From assembly GCA_024691265.1 (NCBI GenBank), contig JAILNT010000128.1:1-5490 (forward strand): a stretch of 5,490 bases of DNA. The letters run 5' to 3'. The position numbers and the translations under genes were made by a program. This document shows positions 5,365 through 5,490 of this stretch, in pieces. Below the pieces are notes generated by a model. The model saw only the letters and a program-made list of their open reading frames with translations. It was not told the origin of the DNA and did no database searches. Positions within the stretch are counted from its first letter, which is position 1; every line of letters begins with the position of its first letter. The DNA is from Treponema sp. Lineage in GTDB: Bacteria; Spirochaetota; Spirochaetia; Treponematales; Treponemataceae.

Positions 5365-5368
5365 CGAT
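5353..5368. repeat. 8-bp tandem duplication spanning the antitoxin stop codon
   Basis: GTAACGAT occurs twice in a row. The last codons and TAA stop of the antitoxin gene are read from the junction. With one copy removed, the frame would stay open for about 33 further codons, to a TGA at about 5464. It looks like replication slippage. Confidence 0.6.
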
Positions 5369-5379
5369 ATTTAACAATA

Positions 5380-5393
5380 CAGCTTTAAAGCTG
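5380..5393. repeat. 14-bp perfect palindrome after the toxin-antitoxin operon
   Basis: CAGCTTTAAAGCTG is self-complementary and overlaps a second small palindrome, GCTGCAGC (about 5396-5403). As RNA the first could form a 5-bp stem with a TTAA loop. No T run follows, so it is not a standard terminator. The remainder of 5394-5461 shows no gene. Confidence 0.35.
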
Positions 5394-5461
5394 AGCTGCA
5401 GCCAAATCAAAGACTTTAGAAATATTAATCAACAGTATAAGAGAGAAGAAAGAGTAAATCC

Positions 5462-5490
5462 TTGAAACATATATGCTTTAGATGTAAAAT
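5462..5490 (+). CDS. Possible start of a gene cut by the window edge
   Basis: TTG at 5462 opens a frame that stays open to the edge and encodes (M)KHICFRCK, including a CxxC pair. A purine-rich AAAGAG (5449-5454) lies 7 nt upstream and could act as a ribosome binding site. With only nine codons visible this is a guess; the nearby ATG at 5473 stops after two codons. Confidence 0.15.

Noticed and set aside
1..5490. CRISPR array, tRNA, rRNA or insertion sequence
   Set aside because: No regularly spaced repeats, cloverleaf-like segments, transposase-like frames or long terminal inverted repeats were seen.

Overview
The window is AT-rich bacterial DNA carrying eight protein-coding genes and no RNA genes, insertion sequences or CRISPR arrays that I can see. 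Gene style (A/T-ending codons, many AUA isoleucines in the glycosyltransferases, AGGA/GGAG ribosome binding sites) and the look of HisF and the small membrane protein suggest a host-associated spirochaete such as Treponema. This is an impression, not a proof; a low-GC Firmicute is the main alternative.

Layout from left to right. A 71-residue single-span membrane protein of unknown function lies on the minus strand (81-296). It is divergent, across a 163-bp intergenic region with several inverted repeats, from a plus-strand pair of glycosyltransferases: a GT8-like, DxD-type GT-A enzyme (460-1458) and a GT4-type GT-B enzyme (1475-2557), 16 bp apart. After a 95-bp gap holding a good -10 box come hisH (2653-3333) and hisF (3327-4091), overlapping by 7 bp and together encoding imidazole glycerol phosphate synthase. 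Both keep all the catalytic residues I can check. A 93-bp convergent gap with a strong 13-bp hairpin separates hisF from queD (4185-4562, minus strand), a queuosine-pathway enzyme. Divergent from queD is a toxin-antitoxin operon in toxin-first (HigBA-like) order: a RelE/HigB-family toxin (about 4674-5045) and an XRE helix-turn-helix antitoxin (5032-5364), overlapping by 14 bp. The last 126 bp hold a palindrome and possibly the first codons of a gene that runs off the edge.

How the genes work together. The two glycosyltransferases probably act in sequence on a surface glycan or glycolipid. HisH and HisF are a glutaminase/cyclase complex that makes the imidazole ring of histidine and releases AICAR. 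Similar HisH/HisF pairs also supply ammonia for surface-sugar amidation in some bacteria, but HisF here looks like the true cyclase, so histidine synthesis is preferred. The toxin and antitoxin form a self-contained accessory cassette. I found no clear case of an undescribed system. The most interesting loose ends are the uncertain toxin start and the palindrome inside its promoter, the 18-bp palindrome upstream of queD, the insert in HisH, and an 8-bp tandem duplication that creates the antitoxin stop codon.
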